Source: Actinacidiphila acididurans (lineage in GTDB: Bacteria > Actinomycetota > Actinomycetes > Streptomycetales > Streptomycetaceae). From it: 64,000 nt of DNA. The position numbers and the translations under genes are program-made. Positions within the stretch are counted from its first letter, which is position 1, and the number at the start of each line of letters is the position of its first letter. The stretch is taken from NCBI RefSeq assembly GCF_016918855.1, contig NZ_JADKYB010000028.1:62001-126000 (forward strand), given 5' to 3'. Of the stretch, positions 37,063 through 45,006 are shown piece by piece. The notes under the pieces were generated by a model. The model had not been told where the DNA came from, searched no databases, and saw only the letters and a program-made list of their open reading frames with translations.

Positions 37063-38484
37063 TCATGAGGCTACGGTCCCCTCGGACGTCACCAGCCGGA
37101 ACAGCTCCTTGAACTCCTGTACGTAGGGGAGCTGGCGGTAAGGCGCCAGGGCCGTGTCCAGCTCCCCGAGCCGCTCCGTGATCCGCGCCGACCCGATCGT
37201 CTGGCTGAGTGCCAAGGCGTCGTGCCCGATCTGGCAAGCGCGCTCGACCTCGCCGTCCAAGATGTAGCACTTCGCCAACCGCGACAGATAGTGCACGCGG
37301 TCACGCGCCCGGTTCGGCGCTCTGGTGCTCAGTAGGTCGAGCGCCTCGGACAACGCCGTGATCGCCTCGTCCGTCATGCCCAAGTCGAGGTAGCACGCGC
37401 CCCGCTGTGCCGCGACCTCAACGGCATCGCCGTAGGTAACGTACGGCGGTTCTTCGTCTCGGCCCTCTTGGGCGAAGTCGGCCTGCACGGCGTCGAGCAC
37501 TCGCAGGCACTCCTCATCGCCCAGTGAGGCGTGCGCACGCGCCAGTCGCGCGCCTATGACAGTCTTGATCAGCGGCGTCAGCCGATCCGTCGTGACCGCG
37601 AACGCCATCTGTGCCAGCGAACGCGCCGGTTGCGAGCGCCCCCTGTACGTCTCCTGCAAGCTCATGTAGCCGAGCGCACTCGCTACCAGGCCCGGATCAC
37701 CAACTTCGTGACCAACCTCGATCGCGGTAGCGAAGTACCGCTTGGCGTGGGCGTGCTTGTTGGCGTCCAGCGACAGCCAGCCGACCATCTGGTTCAACTG
37801 GCCGTATGCGGCGAGGCCATCACGGGGGTTGGCCTTCACGCTGACCGCCATCCGCGCCACGTACTTCGTGAGCGGGACGTAGAGACTGTCGCCGCCCAAC
37901 TCGTCGTCCAAGTGGAGAAAGGTCCGCAACAGATGCTCGCCGGTCGCCTGCAACGACATACCGCTGAGCCCGGATACGCCATACTCCGGTGCGTCGTTGG
38001 ACAGCGGCAGCCAATCGCCGCCAGGCGTGATCATGTCGAGCAGAACCTTACGTGCAGCCTGTTCTGTGCGCTCCGGGGTCGGTTGCATCGGCAGCGGCTC
38101 GCGGCGAAGCTTGAACCACAGTAGGTTGCCCGGAATCCGCAAGCTATGCGCCCAACTCATAAGTTTGCCGAGATCCTGCGGTGCGGTACCGCTCTCGATC
38201 CGGCTGAGCTGCGCCTGGGTGAGCCCCAGCCACCCGGCGAGCGTCTCTTGCGATACGACCCGGGCGTGCCAGGGGTGGACCCGGTAGGCGTAGAAGACCT
38301 GACCCATGTGCCAGCTCGCCAGCGCTTCGCGCAGCCGGTCGTCCTGCCAGAACTCCACCGGTACCTGTGGCGGGTGGCTAACGAGCGTGACCTCCCGTCG
38401 CCGCAGGCAGGAAGCACACAATGTGCCCCGGTTGTCGCGGGCCAGCCGCGTACCGCAGGAGCAGTACCGGACCTGCTGTGCCAT
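37063..38484 (-). CDS. Zinc-ribbon / helix-turn-helix / TPR-type transcription regulator
   Basis: 473 aa from ATG 38484. Residues 1-35 form a zinc ribbon (RYCSCGTRL...LCASCLRRR). A Xre-type HTH follows (QETLAGWLGLTQAQLSRIESG, around residues 75-105). The C-terminal ~300 residues are helical and TPR-like (LAQMAFAVTTDRLTPLIKTV; GACYLDLGMTDEAITALSEA; LAKCYILDGEVERACQIG). This layout is that of streptomycete XRE/TPR regulators that respond to an unknown signal. The gene lies opposite the plus-strand cassette genes; its start and that of the next gene (38667) are divergent with a 182-bp gap holding both promoters. Confidence 0.85.
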   Translation of the reverse strand: MAQQVRYCSCGTRLARDNRGTLCASCLRRREVTLVSHPPQVPVEFWQDDRLREALASWHMGQVFYAYRVHPWHARVVSQETLAGWLGLTQAQLSRIESGTAPQDLGKLMSWAHSLRIPGNLLWFKLRREPLPMQPTPERTEQAARKVLLDMITPGGDWLPLSNDAPEYGVSGLSGMSLQATGEHLLRTFLHLDDELGGDSLYVPLTKYVARMAVSVKANPRDGLAAYGQLNQMVGWLSLDANKHAHAKRYFATAIEVGHEVGDPGLVASALGYMSLQETYRGRSQPARSLAQMAFAVTTDRLTPLIKTVIGARLARAHASLGDEECLRVLDAVQADFAQEGRDEEPPYVTYGDAVEVAAQRGACYLDLGMTDEAITALSEALDLLSTRAPNRARDRVHYLSRLAKCYILDGEVERACQIGHDALALSQTIGSARITERLGELDTALAPYRQLPYVQEFKELFRLVTSEGTVAS

Positions 38485-38666
38485 TCCGTACCCCAAGGCC
38501 GCCCTATTGCCGGTGCCAAAGGCCGAGCCTACGGACAGTAGCCGCGCCGTGTCCGGCAGTCCATACGTCCGGCGTATGGCCGCCCTATACAGCGCCGTCG
38601 TGACGCCCAGGTGGCGCCTCGGGCCACGCTCCCCATGGCCCAGCCCCCAGGCACAGGAGCAACCGC

Positions 38667-39071
38667 ATGACCACTGTGGCACTTCAACCACGCCCCGAAG
38701 GCGACCTCACTGCCGCGTTCGCCTACCTCCGGCGTCTTCCCGGCATGGACGATGCAGCCGTACGGGAAGCGGTCGCGGCACTGGTGGCCTTCTCGGTCGA
38801 CCAAGGTCTCAGCCTGGCCGGCGTCCACCACGAGGAACGCCCCAGTGAACGCCTCGACATCTGGATGGAACTCGTCATGAGCTGCCGCTCCGAAGGTGTC
38901 ACCAACGTCCTGGTGCTGAGCGCCGACCACTTCCACCACGACCCCGTGGTCGCGGCCTACATGCGCGAAGAGCTGGCAGACAGGATCCGTGGCACGGTGT
39001 GGCTCGCCAGCGAGGCGGCCGTCACGGGTCAGCCGGCACAGGCTGTTGGGGCAGACGACCATGACCGTTGA
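38667..39071 (+). CDS. Small protein resembling a resolvase N-terminal domain
   Basis: 134 aa from ATG 38667 with aggag eight bases before. The pattern AFAYLRRLPG...AFSVDQGLSLAGVHHEE...RSEGVTNVLVLSADHF resembles the N-terminal catalytic domain of serine recombinases, but the nucleophilic serine is not clear (YLRRLPG where Y-x-R-x-S would be expected) and no DNA-binding tail follows. It may be a resolvase-fold regulator rather than a recombinase. Its last 11 bases overlap the next gene. Confidence 0.7.
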   Translation: MTTVALQPRPEGDLTAAFAYLRRLPGMDDAAVREAVAALVAFSVDQGLSLAGVHHEERPSERLDIWMELVMSCRSEGVTNVLVLSADHFHHDPVVAAYMREELADRIRGTVWLASEAAVTGQPAQAVGADDHDR

Positions 39072-39468
39072 GCGCTACGTCAGCACCCTCGAACTCGACG
39101 CCAAGGCCGAAGCCACGCCGTGGGCAAGGCGTCACGTCCGCGATGTCCTCAGCGCCTGGCAGGTCGCCGACGAACGGATCGACACGACCGAGCTGGCCGT
39201 CTGCGAGCTGGTGTCCAACGCCGTGCAACATGTCGCACCCGACACGCCCGAGGCCCATCTCACGCTGACACTTCGGCATGACGAATCACAGGTCATCGCG
39301 GAAGTGGCCGATCCCAGCGACCACCCGCCCGTTCCCAACACGACGATGTCCGAGGACGCGGAGAGCGGTCGGGGTCTGTTCATCGTGGGCGAGATCTCCA
39401 AGGAGTGGGACTACTACCTTCTTCCGACAGGCGGCAAAGTCGTCTGGTGCATCATCGCGTTGGTGTGA
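39061..39468 (+). CDS. GHKL ATP-binding protein (anti-sigma-like)
   Basis: 135 aa from ATG 39061. A histidine-kinase-type ATPase fold without other domains: N-box TELAVCELVSNAVQHV, G1-type VADPSDHPPVP and G2 AESGRGLFIVGEIS. This matches RsbW/SpoIIAB-like proteins that are abundant in Streptomyces and bind sigma factors or partner proteins. No phosphorylatable anti-anti-sigma gene is adjacent. Upstream and downstream genes overlap it (11 bp and 4 bp), so the three are co-translated. Confidence 0.88.
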   Translation: MTVERYVSTLELDAKAEATPWARRHVRDVLSAWQVADERIDTTELAVCELVSNAVQHVAPDTPEAHLTLTLRHDESQVIAEVADPSDHPPVPNTTMSEDAESGRGLFIVGEISKEWDYYLLPTGGKVVWCIIALV

Positions 39469-39743
39469 CGCTGATGGCCACATCCAAGCGGCACCGTCCG
39501 AGCACGCTGCACCACGAACCAGCAGCGGTCACCTGGGCACGCGAGAAGTGCGGGCTCACCAAACGAGCCCTCGCCGAGGCGGTCGGCATCTCAGAACAGC
39601 TCATGGGTGAAATCGAGTCGGGATGGCGGAACGCCACCCCTGCCAACCTGGCAAAGATAGCCGAGGCGTTGAACTGTCCACCGGTGGTACTGGAGCGGAA
39701 GCGCCAGGAGGCAGGCCCCCCACCCGCACGAAGGGCTCCATAA
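39465..39743 (+). CDS. Small XRE-family DNA-binding protein
   Basis: 92 aa from GTG 39465, overlapping the preceding stop as GTGA; ATG 39474 is an alternative start. A single HTH_3 motif is visible (ALAEAVGISEQLMGEIESGW...LAKIAEALNCPPVVLERK). It probably binds DNA near this cassette. It is the last gene of the 38667-39743 set and ends 154 bp before the tRNA-Val 3' end. Confidence 0.82.
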   Translation: MTLMATSKRHRPSTLHHEPAAVTWAREKCGLTKRALAEAVGISEQLMGEIESGWRNATPANLAKIAEALNCPPVVLERKRQEAGPPPARRAP

Positions 39744-39784
39744 CGTACGAAGGAAACGCCGCGGCAAGGTGCCGACCGCCGGGG

Positions 39785-39897
39785 CCGCGTCGGGGGTGCG
39801 GGTGGCGACGCCCCCGCCACGCGAGGCGAAGCCGAGCAAAAACGACGAGGGCGAGACGGCTCGCGCTTTCCGCGAGCACATCTCACCCTCGATCTCG
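39785..39897 (-). repeat. tRNA-Val trailer, copy B (paralogous to 47690-47792)
   Basis: Downstream of tRNA-Val(CAC) on the minus strand. Starts with the hairpin gctcgcg / cgcgagc (39859-39865 / 39871-39877 with a 5-nt loop) and ends in a TCGCCACCCGCACCCCC block. The same elements in the same order occur after the last tRNA-Val of the 47-kb cluster. Likely a terminator/processing trailer. The rest of the 39744-39897 gap is this element. Confidence 0.75.
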
Positions 39898-39969
39898 TGG
39901 GCGATACTGGGATCGAACCAGTGACCCCTTCGGTGTGAACGAAGTGCTCTCCCGCTGAGCTAATCGCCC
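39898..39969 (-). tRNA. tRNA-Val (anticodon CAC)
   Basis: 72 nt. Acceptor GGGCGAT / ATCGCCC, discriminator A, D-arm AGCTCAGCGGGAGAGC, anticodon arm CTTCG-TTCACAC-CGAAG (anticodon CAC, decodes GUG), T-arm CTGGTTCGATCCCAG. CCA is not encoded. It lies 37 bp downstream of the SRPBCC gene. Confidence 0.97.
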
Positions 39970-40006
39970 GGGACGTGAGAACCATACAGGCGGTGGGGGG
40001 TGGGGT

Positions 40007-40552
40007 TCAAACGAGATGGTCCTGGTCGGGGTCGGGCGGGGGAAATGCCGGGGACGCGGGGGGAAACACGGCCGGGTCCGGGGGCCGGGTCGGGCTCGGG
40101 ATGGCGGGCGGGAGGGTGAGGCGGGCGCGGAGGCCGCGGTGGCCGGCGCGCATCATCAGGGCGTGGTTGGCGCGGAAGAGGGGGCGGCAGGGGACCGCCA
40201 ATAAGCGCATCAGGGGTTTGCGGACCACCACCTCCTGGTCGTAGAGGAGGCGGGTGCCGGTGGGCGCGGGGAGGACGGTCCAGCGGACCCAGCCGTCGAG
40301 GTCGCCGGTCATCGCTATTTCGAGGACGCGGGCCTCGGGGTCGTGGCGGGTGGAGCGGGCCGCGACGACGAGGTCGTACGGCAGCAGTGAGCGGAACCTG
40401 AGGACGCCGGTGGTCTCACCGGTCTGCCGCACCTCACGGATCTGCGGCCACCACCCGGGATAGGCGTCCGGGCGTTCGAGGACGCCGTAGACGGCGTCGG
40501 GCTCGGCATCGAGGTGCCACACGCTGCGGAAGCGGTAGTGACTCCAGTCCAT
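40007..40552 (-). CDS. SRPBCC (polyketide cyclase/START-like) family protein between two tRNA genes
   Basis: 181 aa from ATG 40552 (MDWSHYRFRSVW, the family's usual start). Hydrophobic-cavity SRPBCC pattern: VWHLDAEPDAVYGVL, YPGWWPQIREV, RFRSLLPYDLVV and RARLTLPP. The last ~30 residues are Pro-rich (PPDPAVFPPASPAFPPPDPD). Ligand unknown. The ATG lies only 12 nt from the 3' end of the upstream tRNA-Val, with no ribosome-binding site, and the stop lies 37 nt before the next tRNA-Val. So the mRNA must be produced within a tRNA transcript. Confidence 0.88.
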   Translation of the reverse strand: MDWSHYRFRSVWHLDAEPDAVYGVLERPDAYPGWWPQIREVRQTGETTGVLRFRSLLPYDLVVAARSTRHDPEARVLEIAMTGDLDGWVRWTVLPAPTGTRLLYDQEVVVRKPLMRLLAVPCRPLFRANHALMMRAGHRGLRARLTLPPAIPSPTRPPDPAVFPPASPAFPPPDPDQDHLV

Positions 40553-40564
40553 GGGACAAGTGTG

Positions 40565-40636
40565 TGCGCGATACTGGGATCGAACCAGTGACCCCTTCGG
40601 TGTGAACGAAGTGCTCTCCCGCTGAGCTAATCGCGC
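40565..40636 (-). tRNA. tRNA-Val (anticodon CAC)
   Basis: 72 nt. Acceptor GCGCGAT / ATCGCGC, discriminator A; the interior is identical to the copy at 39898 with the anticodon arm CTTCG-TTCACAC-CGAAG. Only the acceptor stem differs. A TAAAGT (-10-like) lies 12 nt upstream on the minus strand (40648-40653). Confidence 0.97.
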
Positions 40637-40647
40637 TTGCGAGATCA

Positions 40648-40653
40648 ACTTTA
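40648..40653 (-). promoter_or_regulatory. -10-like box before the tRNA-Val(CAC) transcript
   Basis: TAAAGT on the minus strand 12 nt before the tRNA 5' end; the -35 is not obvious. It would be the promoter for tRNA-Val, the SRPBCC gene and the second tRNA-Val. Confidence 0.4.
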
Positions 40654-40869
40654 CCCCACCCGGAGCGGGCTCCCGACCACCCACGGCCGGCCGCGGCGCC
40701 TCGCTCGCCGGCCGTCCCGGGTCACTCCGAAGCCCGCCCACGGTACGACACGCCCACCGGTCGTCACTGTCCGCAGTCGGATTCCCAAACCTGCGGTTTC
40801 TCCGGCACTCACCGAAATGGCCCTGCGGACGGCCCGCGGGATGAGCCGGACGAGGTACCAGAAGCCTCA

Positions 40870-40902
40870 CAAACCGCTCAGAGGGGTTTACAACGTCCCC
40901 GC
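40870..40902 (+). promoter_or_regulatory. Candidate stress-sigma (sigma-H-type) promoter of ssgB
   Basis: A gGTTTaca (about 40884-40891) followed some 17 nt later by ggtGGCATg resembles the GTTT...GGGTAT pattern of sigma-B/H-type promoters. In S. coelicolor ssgB is known to depend on sigma-H. The match is imperfect and by eye only. The surrounding 334-bp gap (40637-40970) shows no other gene. Confidence 0.35.
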
Positions 40903-40970
40903 AGGTGGCATGTCGATTTCGCCGACGTGCGAATCCCCGAGCGCACACTGAGCGAAAGGCCCTGGCGCTT

Positions 40971-41384
40971 ATGAACACCACGGTCAGCTGCGAGCTGCAC
41001 CTGCGCCTCGTTGTGTCGAGCGAATCCTCACTGCCCGTCCCCGCGGGCTTGCGGTACGACACGGCCGATCCGTATGCCGTGCACGCCACCTTCCACACCG
41101 GTGCCGAAGAGACGGTCGAATGGGTTTTCGCCCGCGACCTGCTCGCCGAGGGGCTGCACCGCCCCACGGGCACCGGCGACGTCCGAGTCTGGCCGTCCCG
41201 CAGCCACGGCCAGGGCGTCGTCTGCATCGCCCTCAGCTCCCCGGAGGGCGAAGCACTGCTCGAGGCCCCGGCGCGGGCCCTGGAGTCCTTCCTGAAGCGG
41301 ACGGACGCCGCTGTGCCGCCCGGCACCGAGCATCGCCATTTCGACCTCGACACGGAGCTCTCGCACATCCTCGCGGAGAGCTGA
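40971..41384 (+). CDS. ssgB: Sporulation-specific cell division activator SsgB
   Basis: 137 aa from ATG 40971 (MNTTVSCELHLRLVVSSESS). The sequence is of the SsgA-like family and appears essentially the same as the highly conserved S. coelicolor SsgB from memory (YDTADPYAVHATFHTGAEET, WVFARDLLAEGL, TGTGDVRVWPSRSHGQGVV). SsgB recruits FtsZ to mark sporulation septum sites in aerial hyphae. Its presence is the best single sign that the host is a sporulating streptomycete. The gene is monocistronic here, with a CGNR gene 203 bp downstream. Confidence 0.97.
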   Translation: MNTTVSCELHLRLVVSSESSLPVPAGLRYDTADPYAVHATFHTGAEETVEWVFARDLLAEGLHRPTGTGDVRVWPSRSHGQGVVCIALSSPEGEALLEAPARALESFLKRTDAAVPPGTEHRHFDLDTELSHILAES

Positions 41385-41587
41385 GCTCCCTTCCGCCGTC
41401 CGCGGCCGTCCTACTCGGGGGGACGCCCGGACCCGACCAGCCGCGCCGGCAGCGGGGCCGCTCCGCCCTGCCGCCCGGCGCGCGACCGGCAAGAGCCGTC
41501 ACCGTGGCGTCGCAGGCCCACGGCGGCGGCTCTCGCGCGCTAAAGTCACCGGAACCCGCAGCCGTCGGACCACGGCAGGAGCGTTCC

Positions 41588-42145
41588 GTGCTGATCAACC
41601 ATGACACCAGGTGCGCGCTGGACAGCGTGGTGGACCTGGTCAACACCCAGCCGCTGATCGACGGCCGGGAGGCGCTCGGCGACGTGGCCGCGCTGCGCGG
41701 CTTCGTGGAGCGCAACCAGGTCAGCGAGGTCGGCCGGCTCGAGCAGGACGACGTGCTCGCGGTGCAGGCGGTGCGCGGCAGATTCACCGAGGTCTTCACC
41801 GCCACGGACGACAACCGGGCCGCGGGGCTGCTGAACACGATGATCGCCGAGGCCGGGACCACGCCGCGGCTGACCGACCACGACGGCTACGACTGGCACG
41901 TGCACTACTTCGCGCCCGGCGCCTCGCTCGCCGACCACCTGGCCGCCGACTGCGGCATGGCGCTGTCCTTCCTGATCGTCGCCGGTGAACGCGAACGGCT
42001 GCGCTGGTGCGACGCCCCGGACTGCAGCCGCGCCTTCGTGGACCTGTCCCGCAACCGCTCCCGCCGCTACTGCGACAGCCGCACCTGCGGCAACCGGCTG
42101 CACGTGGCCGCGTACCGGGCCCGCCGCCGCGAGGCCACCGCCTGA
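41588..42145 (+). CDS. CGNR zinc-finger domain protein (ABATE domain)
   Basis: 185 aa from GTG 41588, preceded by caggagcgttcc. The N-terminal ABATE-type region (ALDSVVDLVNTQPLIDGREAL) leads to a C-terminal CGNR zinc finger: RWCDAPDCSRAFVDLSRNRS...YCDSRTCGNRLHVAAYRARR, with all four cysteines and the CGNR box. The family is thought to include stress-response transcription factors, but its targets are unknown. Conserved in the ssgB neighbourhood as far as I recall. Confidence 0.92.
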   Translation: MLINHDTRCALDSVVDLVNTQPLIDGREALGDVAALRGFVERNQVSEVGRLEQDDVLAVQAVRGRFTEVFTATDDNRAAGLLNTMIAEAGTTPRLTDHDGYDWHVHYFAPGASLADHLAADCGMALSFLIVAGERERLRWCDAPDCSRAFVDLSRNRSRRYCDSRTCGNRLHVAAYRARRREATA

Positions 42146-42184
42146 CGGCGGCTCATCGCCTCACGGGCTCATCGCCTCACCGGC

Positions 42185-42430
42185 TCACAGGAAGAGCAGG
42201 TCCCACGCCGCGCCGGCCCCGATCAGCCCGCCGATCACGCACAGGAAGAGCATCAGCGGCGGTTGGGAGAGCGCGTACAGGCACCCCTTCGGTTCGTCGG
42301 CCGCAGCCGCGGCCGAGGCCGCCGCCTGGGCGGGGGCTGCCCCCTGCCGCGGTGCGGGGAGGGGGGAGACCGCGGAGGCCGCGGGGCCCGGTGAGGGGTC
42401 GGCGTGGTCTTCGACGGGGGTGGGGAGCAC
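42185..42430 (-). CDS. Small membrane protein of unknown function
   Basis: 81 aa from GTG 42430. Pro/Ala-rich N-terminal half (SPGPAASAVSPLPAPRQGAA) and one C-terminal membrane helix (LMLFLCVIGGLIGAGAAWDL) preceded by KGCLYALSQPP. The start is uncertain because no ribosome-binding site is visible. No family recognised. Upstream gap (42431-42629) is less GC-rich and shows nothing else. Confidence 0.55.
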   Translation of the reverse strand: MLPTPVEDHADPSPGPAASAVSPLPAPRQGAAPAQAAASAAAAADEPKGCLYALSQPPLMLFLCVIGGLIGAGAAWDLLFL

Positions 42431-42629
42431 AGCCCGATGATCGCGCAGCTCATGATCACGTGGGGCCCAACACGCAGACTTAAACCGGTGTTTACCTGCG
42501 GTCTCGCATCGCGGACTCACATGCCGAGACGGCTCGTCCCGGATACCGTACGTCGTTTGCGATCTTGTGGAGGCCCCGCAGTGTGCGTCGGTCGGGCCTG
42601 ATTCCGCGGGCCGGCCGGACGGGGAGCGG

Positions 42630-43106
42630 TCAGATGCCCCGGCGCTTGAGGATCTCCTCGACCTCCGAGAACTCCGGGAGGCCGCTGGTGCCGCCGCTGC
42701 CCCGGCGCTTGGAGCGGCCCGGCCGGTCGCCGGACGGCAGCGCGGGGGACGGTGCGGTGCCGGGCAGGGTCGCGGTGGCGCGCTCGGCCCGGTTCCCCGC
42801 GGCTTCGCCACCGTCCACGGCGCGGCCGGAGAACAGCCGGGTGATCCCGTACAGCAGCGCCGCGCAGGCGAGGACCGCGAAGCCGGTCCACACGGTGGGC
42901 TTGAAGACCAGGTCCGCGGCCCAGTCGCCGATCGCGGTGCCGATCCGGCGGCCGAGGGTGACCAGGCCCGCCATGGCCAGGCCGACCGGCAGCAGTGACG
43001 CGGCGGCGATCCTGGTGGCGCGCAGGAAACGGCGGCGGTAGGCGGTCTGGAGCGCGACGGCCAGGCCGGCCGCGGACAGCGCGGCGCACAGTACGTTGGT
43101 CAGCAT
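42630..43106 (-). CDS. Membrane protein with Arg/Ser-rich tail, unknown function
   Basis: 158 aa from ATG 43106. Three hydrophobic segments (NVLCAALSAAGLAVALQTAY; IAAASLLPVGLAMAGLVTLG; AVLACAALLYGITRLF) and a polar C-terminal tail (RSKRRGSGGTSGLPEFSEVE). No motif recognised. Divergent from the DsbA-like gene; the 250-bp gap between is extremely GC-rich and holds nothing certain. Confidence 0.65.
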   Translation of the reverse strand: MLTNVLCAALSAAGLAVALQTAYRRRFLRATRIAAASLLPVGLAMAGLVTLGRRIGTAIGDWAADLVFKPTVWTGFAVLACAALLYGITRLFSGRAVDGGEAAGNRAERATATLPGTAPSPALPSGDRPGRSKRRGSGGTSGLPEFSEVEEILKRRGI

Positions 43107-43356
43107 CCCGCGGCCTCCGGGGGCAGTACGGCGGCCCGCGCGGGTCTGCGGCGGCCCGGCGCGGGCATTCGTCCCTCCATCGTGCGCCCGGACCCTGCCC
43201 GGCGGCCACGGTCCGGGCGACGGTTCAGGGGAATCTCCGGGACATCTCCTCCGCAAGTCCCGGGCGCCCTCCTTCCGGAGTGGGAGGCCCGGCCCGGTGA
43301 CCGCCCGGGACCGCGACGCGGGAGAGCGCTCCCCCGCGAGGTGGGAGACTTCTCCC

Positions 43357-43866
43357 ATGACCGACCCCGCTTCCCCCGTCGTCCTCGAAGTCTGGTGCGA
43401 GTTGCAGTGCCCGGACTGCCGCACCGCCCTCACCGACCTCCACGCGCTGCGCGAGCGGTACGGCGCCGCGCTCGACATCCAGCTCCGGCACTTCCCGCTG
43501 GAACGCCACCAGCACGCGCTCGCGGCGGCGCAGGCGTACGAGGAGGCGTACGCGCAGGGGACGGGCTGGCCCTACGCGGAGGCGGTGCTGGCCCGGGTCG
43601 AGGAGCTGGACGGGCGGGGCGAGCCGGTGCTGGTCGAGGTGGCCGCGGAACTCGGCCTGGACACCGAGGAAGTGGACACCGCGCTGGTCGACGGCCGGCA
43701 CCTGCTGGTGGTCGACTCCGACGAGGCCGAGGGCAAGGCGATCGGCGTCAAGGGCACCCCGACGTACGTGATCGGCGGCGAACTGCTGGACGGTTCCAAG
43801 AACCAGGAAGGGCTGCGCGAGCGGATCATCGCGATCGCCGACAAGCTGATCGCCGAGCGCGGCTGA
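43357..43866 (+). CDS. Thioredoxin-fold (DsbA/FrnE-like) oxidoreductase
   Basis: 169 aa from ATG 43357. Active-site motif CPDC in ELQCPDCRTALTDLHALRERY and the cis-proline loop VKGTPTYVIGGELLDGSKNQ. DsbA-like helical insertion is present (HALAAAQAYEEAYAQGTGWPY). No signal peptide is visible, so it is probably cytoplasmic; the substrate is unknown. Convergent with the GNAT gene. Confidence 0.88.
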   Translation: MTDPASPVVLEVWCELQCPDCRTALTDLHALRERYGAALDIQLRHFPLERHQHALAAAQAYEEAYAQGTGWPYAEAVLARVEELDGRGEPVLVEVAAELGLDTEEVDTALVDGRHLLVVDSDEAEGKAIGVKGTPTYVIGGELLDGSKNQEGLRERIIAIADKLIAERG

Positions 43867-43943
43867 ACGCGGGCCGGGGGCCGATTCGGCCGACGCGCCA
43901 ACCCGCGCGCCGATCCGGCACAGCGTTTCGGCAGCCGCTCCGT

Positions 43944-44011
43944 TTCAGCCCAGCCCTTGGTTCAGCACGGTCCTCGATTCAGCCCAGCTCTTGAATCAGC
44001 CCAGCGCCTTC
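43944..44011. repeat. Four 17-bp tandem repeats overlapping the 3' end of the GNAT gene
   Basis: Units ttcagcccagcccttgg (43944-43960), ttcagcacggtcctcga (43961-43977), ttcagcccagctcttga (43978-43994) and atcagcccagcgccttc (43995-44011). The last unit contains the GNAT stop codon (43996-43998). Confidence 0.75.
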
Positions 44012-44817
44012 GTGAAGTGCCGCCGCACCGGCCGGTAGCCGAGCGATTCGTAGAGCCGTACGGCCGTGGTGTTGGAGACGAAGACGTTCAGGCCGAGGAC
44101 GTCGGCCCCCGCGGCGCGGGCCTCGCGTTCGGCGGCGAGCATCATGCCGCGGCCGTGACCCCGGCCCCGGTCGCCCGGCTCGACCTCGACCTGGAGCACC
44201 CAGGCGGGCTCGCTGGTGCGCAGCCAGAGCCGGGCGACGGTCCGCCCCTCGTGCTCCAGGGCGAGCAGGGCGGTGCCGGGCGCGGGGGCACCGTCCGGGA
44301 GCAGGCCCGCCACACCGGCGTCGGCCCGGGACTGCGCCTCCTCGTGGTCCAGCCCGTACTCCATGAGCGCCTCGACGAACTCCTCCTCGCCGCGCTCCAG
44401 CCACGGCCCGTACTCCTGCGCGGCGAGGGGCCGTACGGTGCTGCCGGCGGGCAGGGTCACCGGCCCGCCGGTCAGCGGCTTCTCCATGTGGCGGCTGTGC
44501 TCGGTGTAGCCGAGGGCGAGCGCCATCCGCAGCGCCTCGGGAGCGTCCCCGGGCACGCCGACCTGCACCATGCGGCAGCCCCAGGAACGCAGCACCTCCT
44601 CGCCGGCGAGCACCGCGGCGGTGCCCCGGCCGCGGCCGCGGTCCCGTTGGTCCACGACGAGGCCGTCGATGTGGCCCACGCCCGGGCCGAACCGGTCCCC
44701 GGCGGTCAGGTCCACCCGGCCCACGGGGCGCCCGTTGACACACACGGCGTACGAACGCCCCCGCGCGCCGTCCGTCCCGTTTCGTTCGGGTCCCTGAGGC
44801 CTCAGGGTCGTCGTCAT
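43996..44817 (-). CDS. GNAT acetyltransferase with two tandem domains
   Basis: 273 aa from ATG 44817. Two GNAT folds: residues ~20-115 with DGLVVDQRDRGRGRGTAAVL, and residues ~165-273 with VEVEPGDRGRGHGRGMML and VFVSNTTAVRLYESLGYRPV. Each contains the acetyl-CoA R/Q-x-x-G-x-G/A loop. Duplication of the domain suggests binding of a larger or bidentate substrate; the acceptor is unknown. The gene end lies inside a 17-bp tandem repeat. Confidence 0.9.
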   Translation of the reverse strand: MTTTLRPQGPERNGTDGARGRSYAVCVNGRPVGRVDLTAGDRFGPGVGHIDGLVVDQRDRGRGRGTAAVLAGEEVLRSWGCRMVQVGVPGDAPEALRMALALGYTEHSRHMEKPLTGGPVTLPAGSTVRPLAAQEYGPWLERGEEEFVEALMEYGLDHEEAQSRADAGVAGLLPDGAPAPGTALLALEHEGRTVARLWLRTSEPAWVLQVEVEPGDRGRGHGRGMMLAAEREARAAGADVLGLNVFVSNTTAVRLYESLGYRPVRRHFTKALG

Positions 44818-45006
44818 GCTCCTGCTCCCGCCCTCGTCACCCGCGCCCTTCACCGCGCGCTTCCCTGCCGTTCTACCGCCTGGTGGCGGCCGGGGCGGCG
44901 ATGTTCCGCTTGTCGGGACGGCTCGGGACGGCTCGGAAGGGCGGCGCGCCGCGATCCGGCCGGGCGGGGGGCCTCGGGAGCCGGCCCCCGGCGGCGGCGT
45001 CACGGA

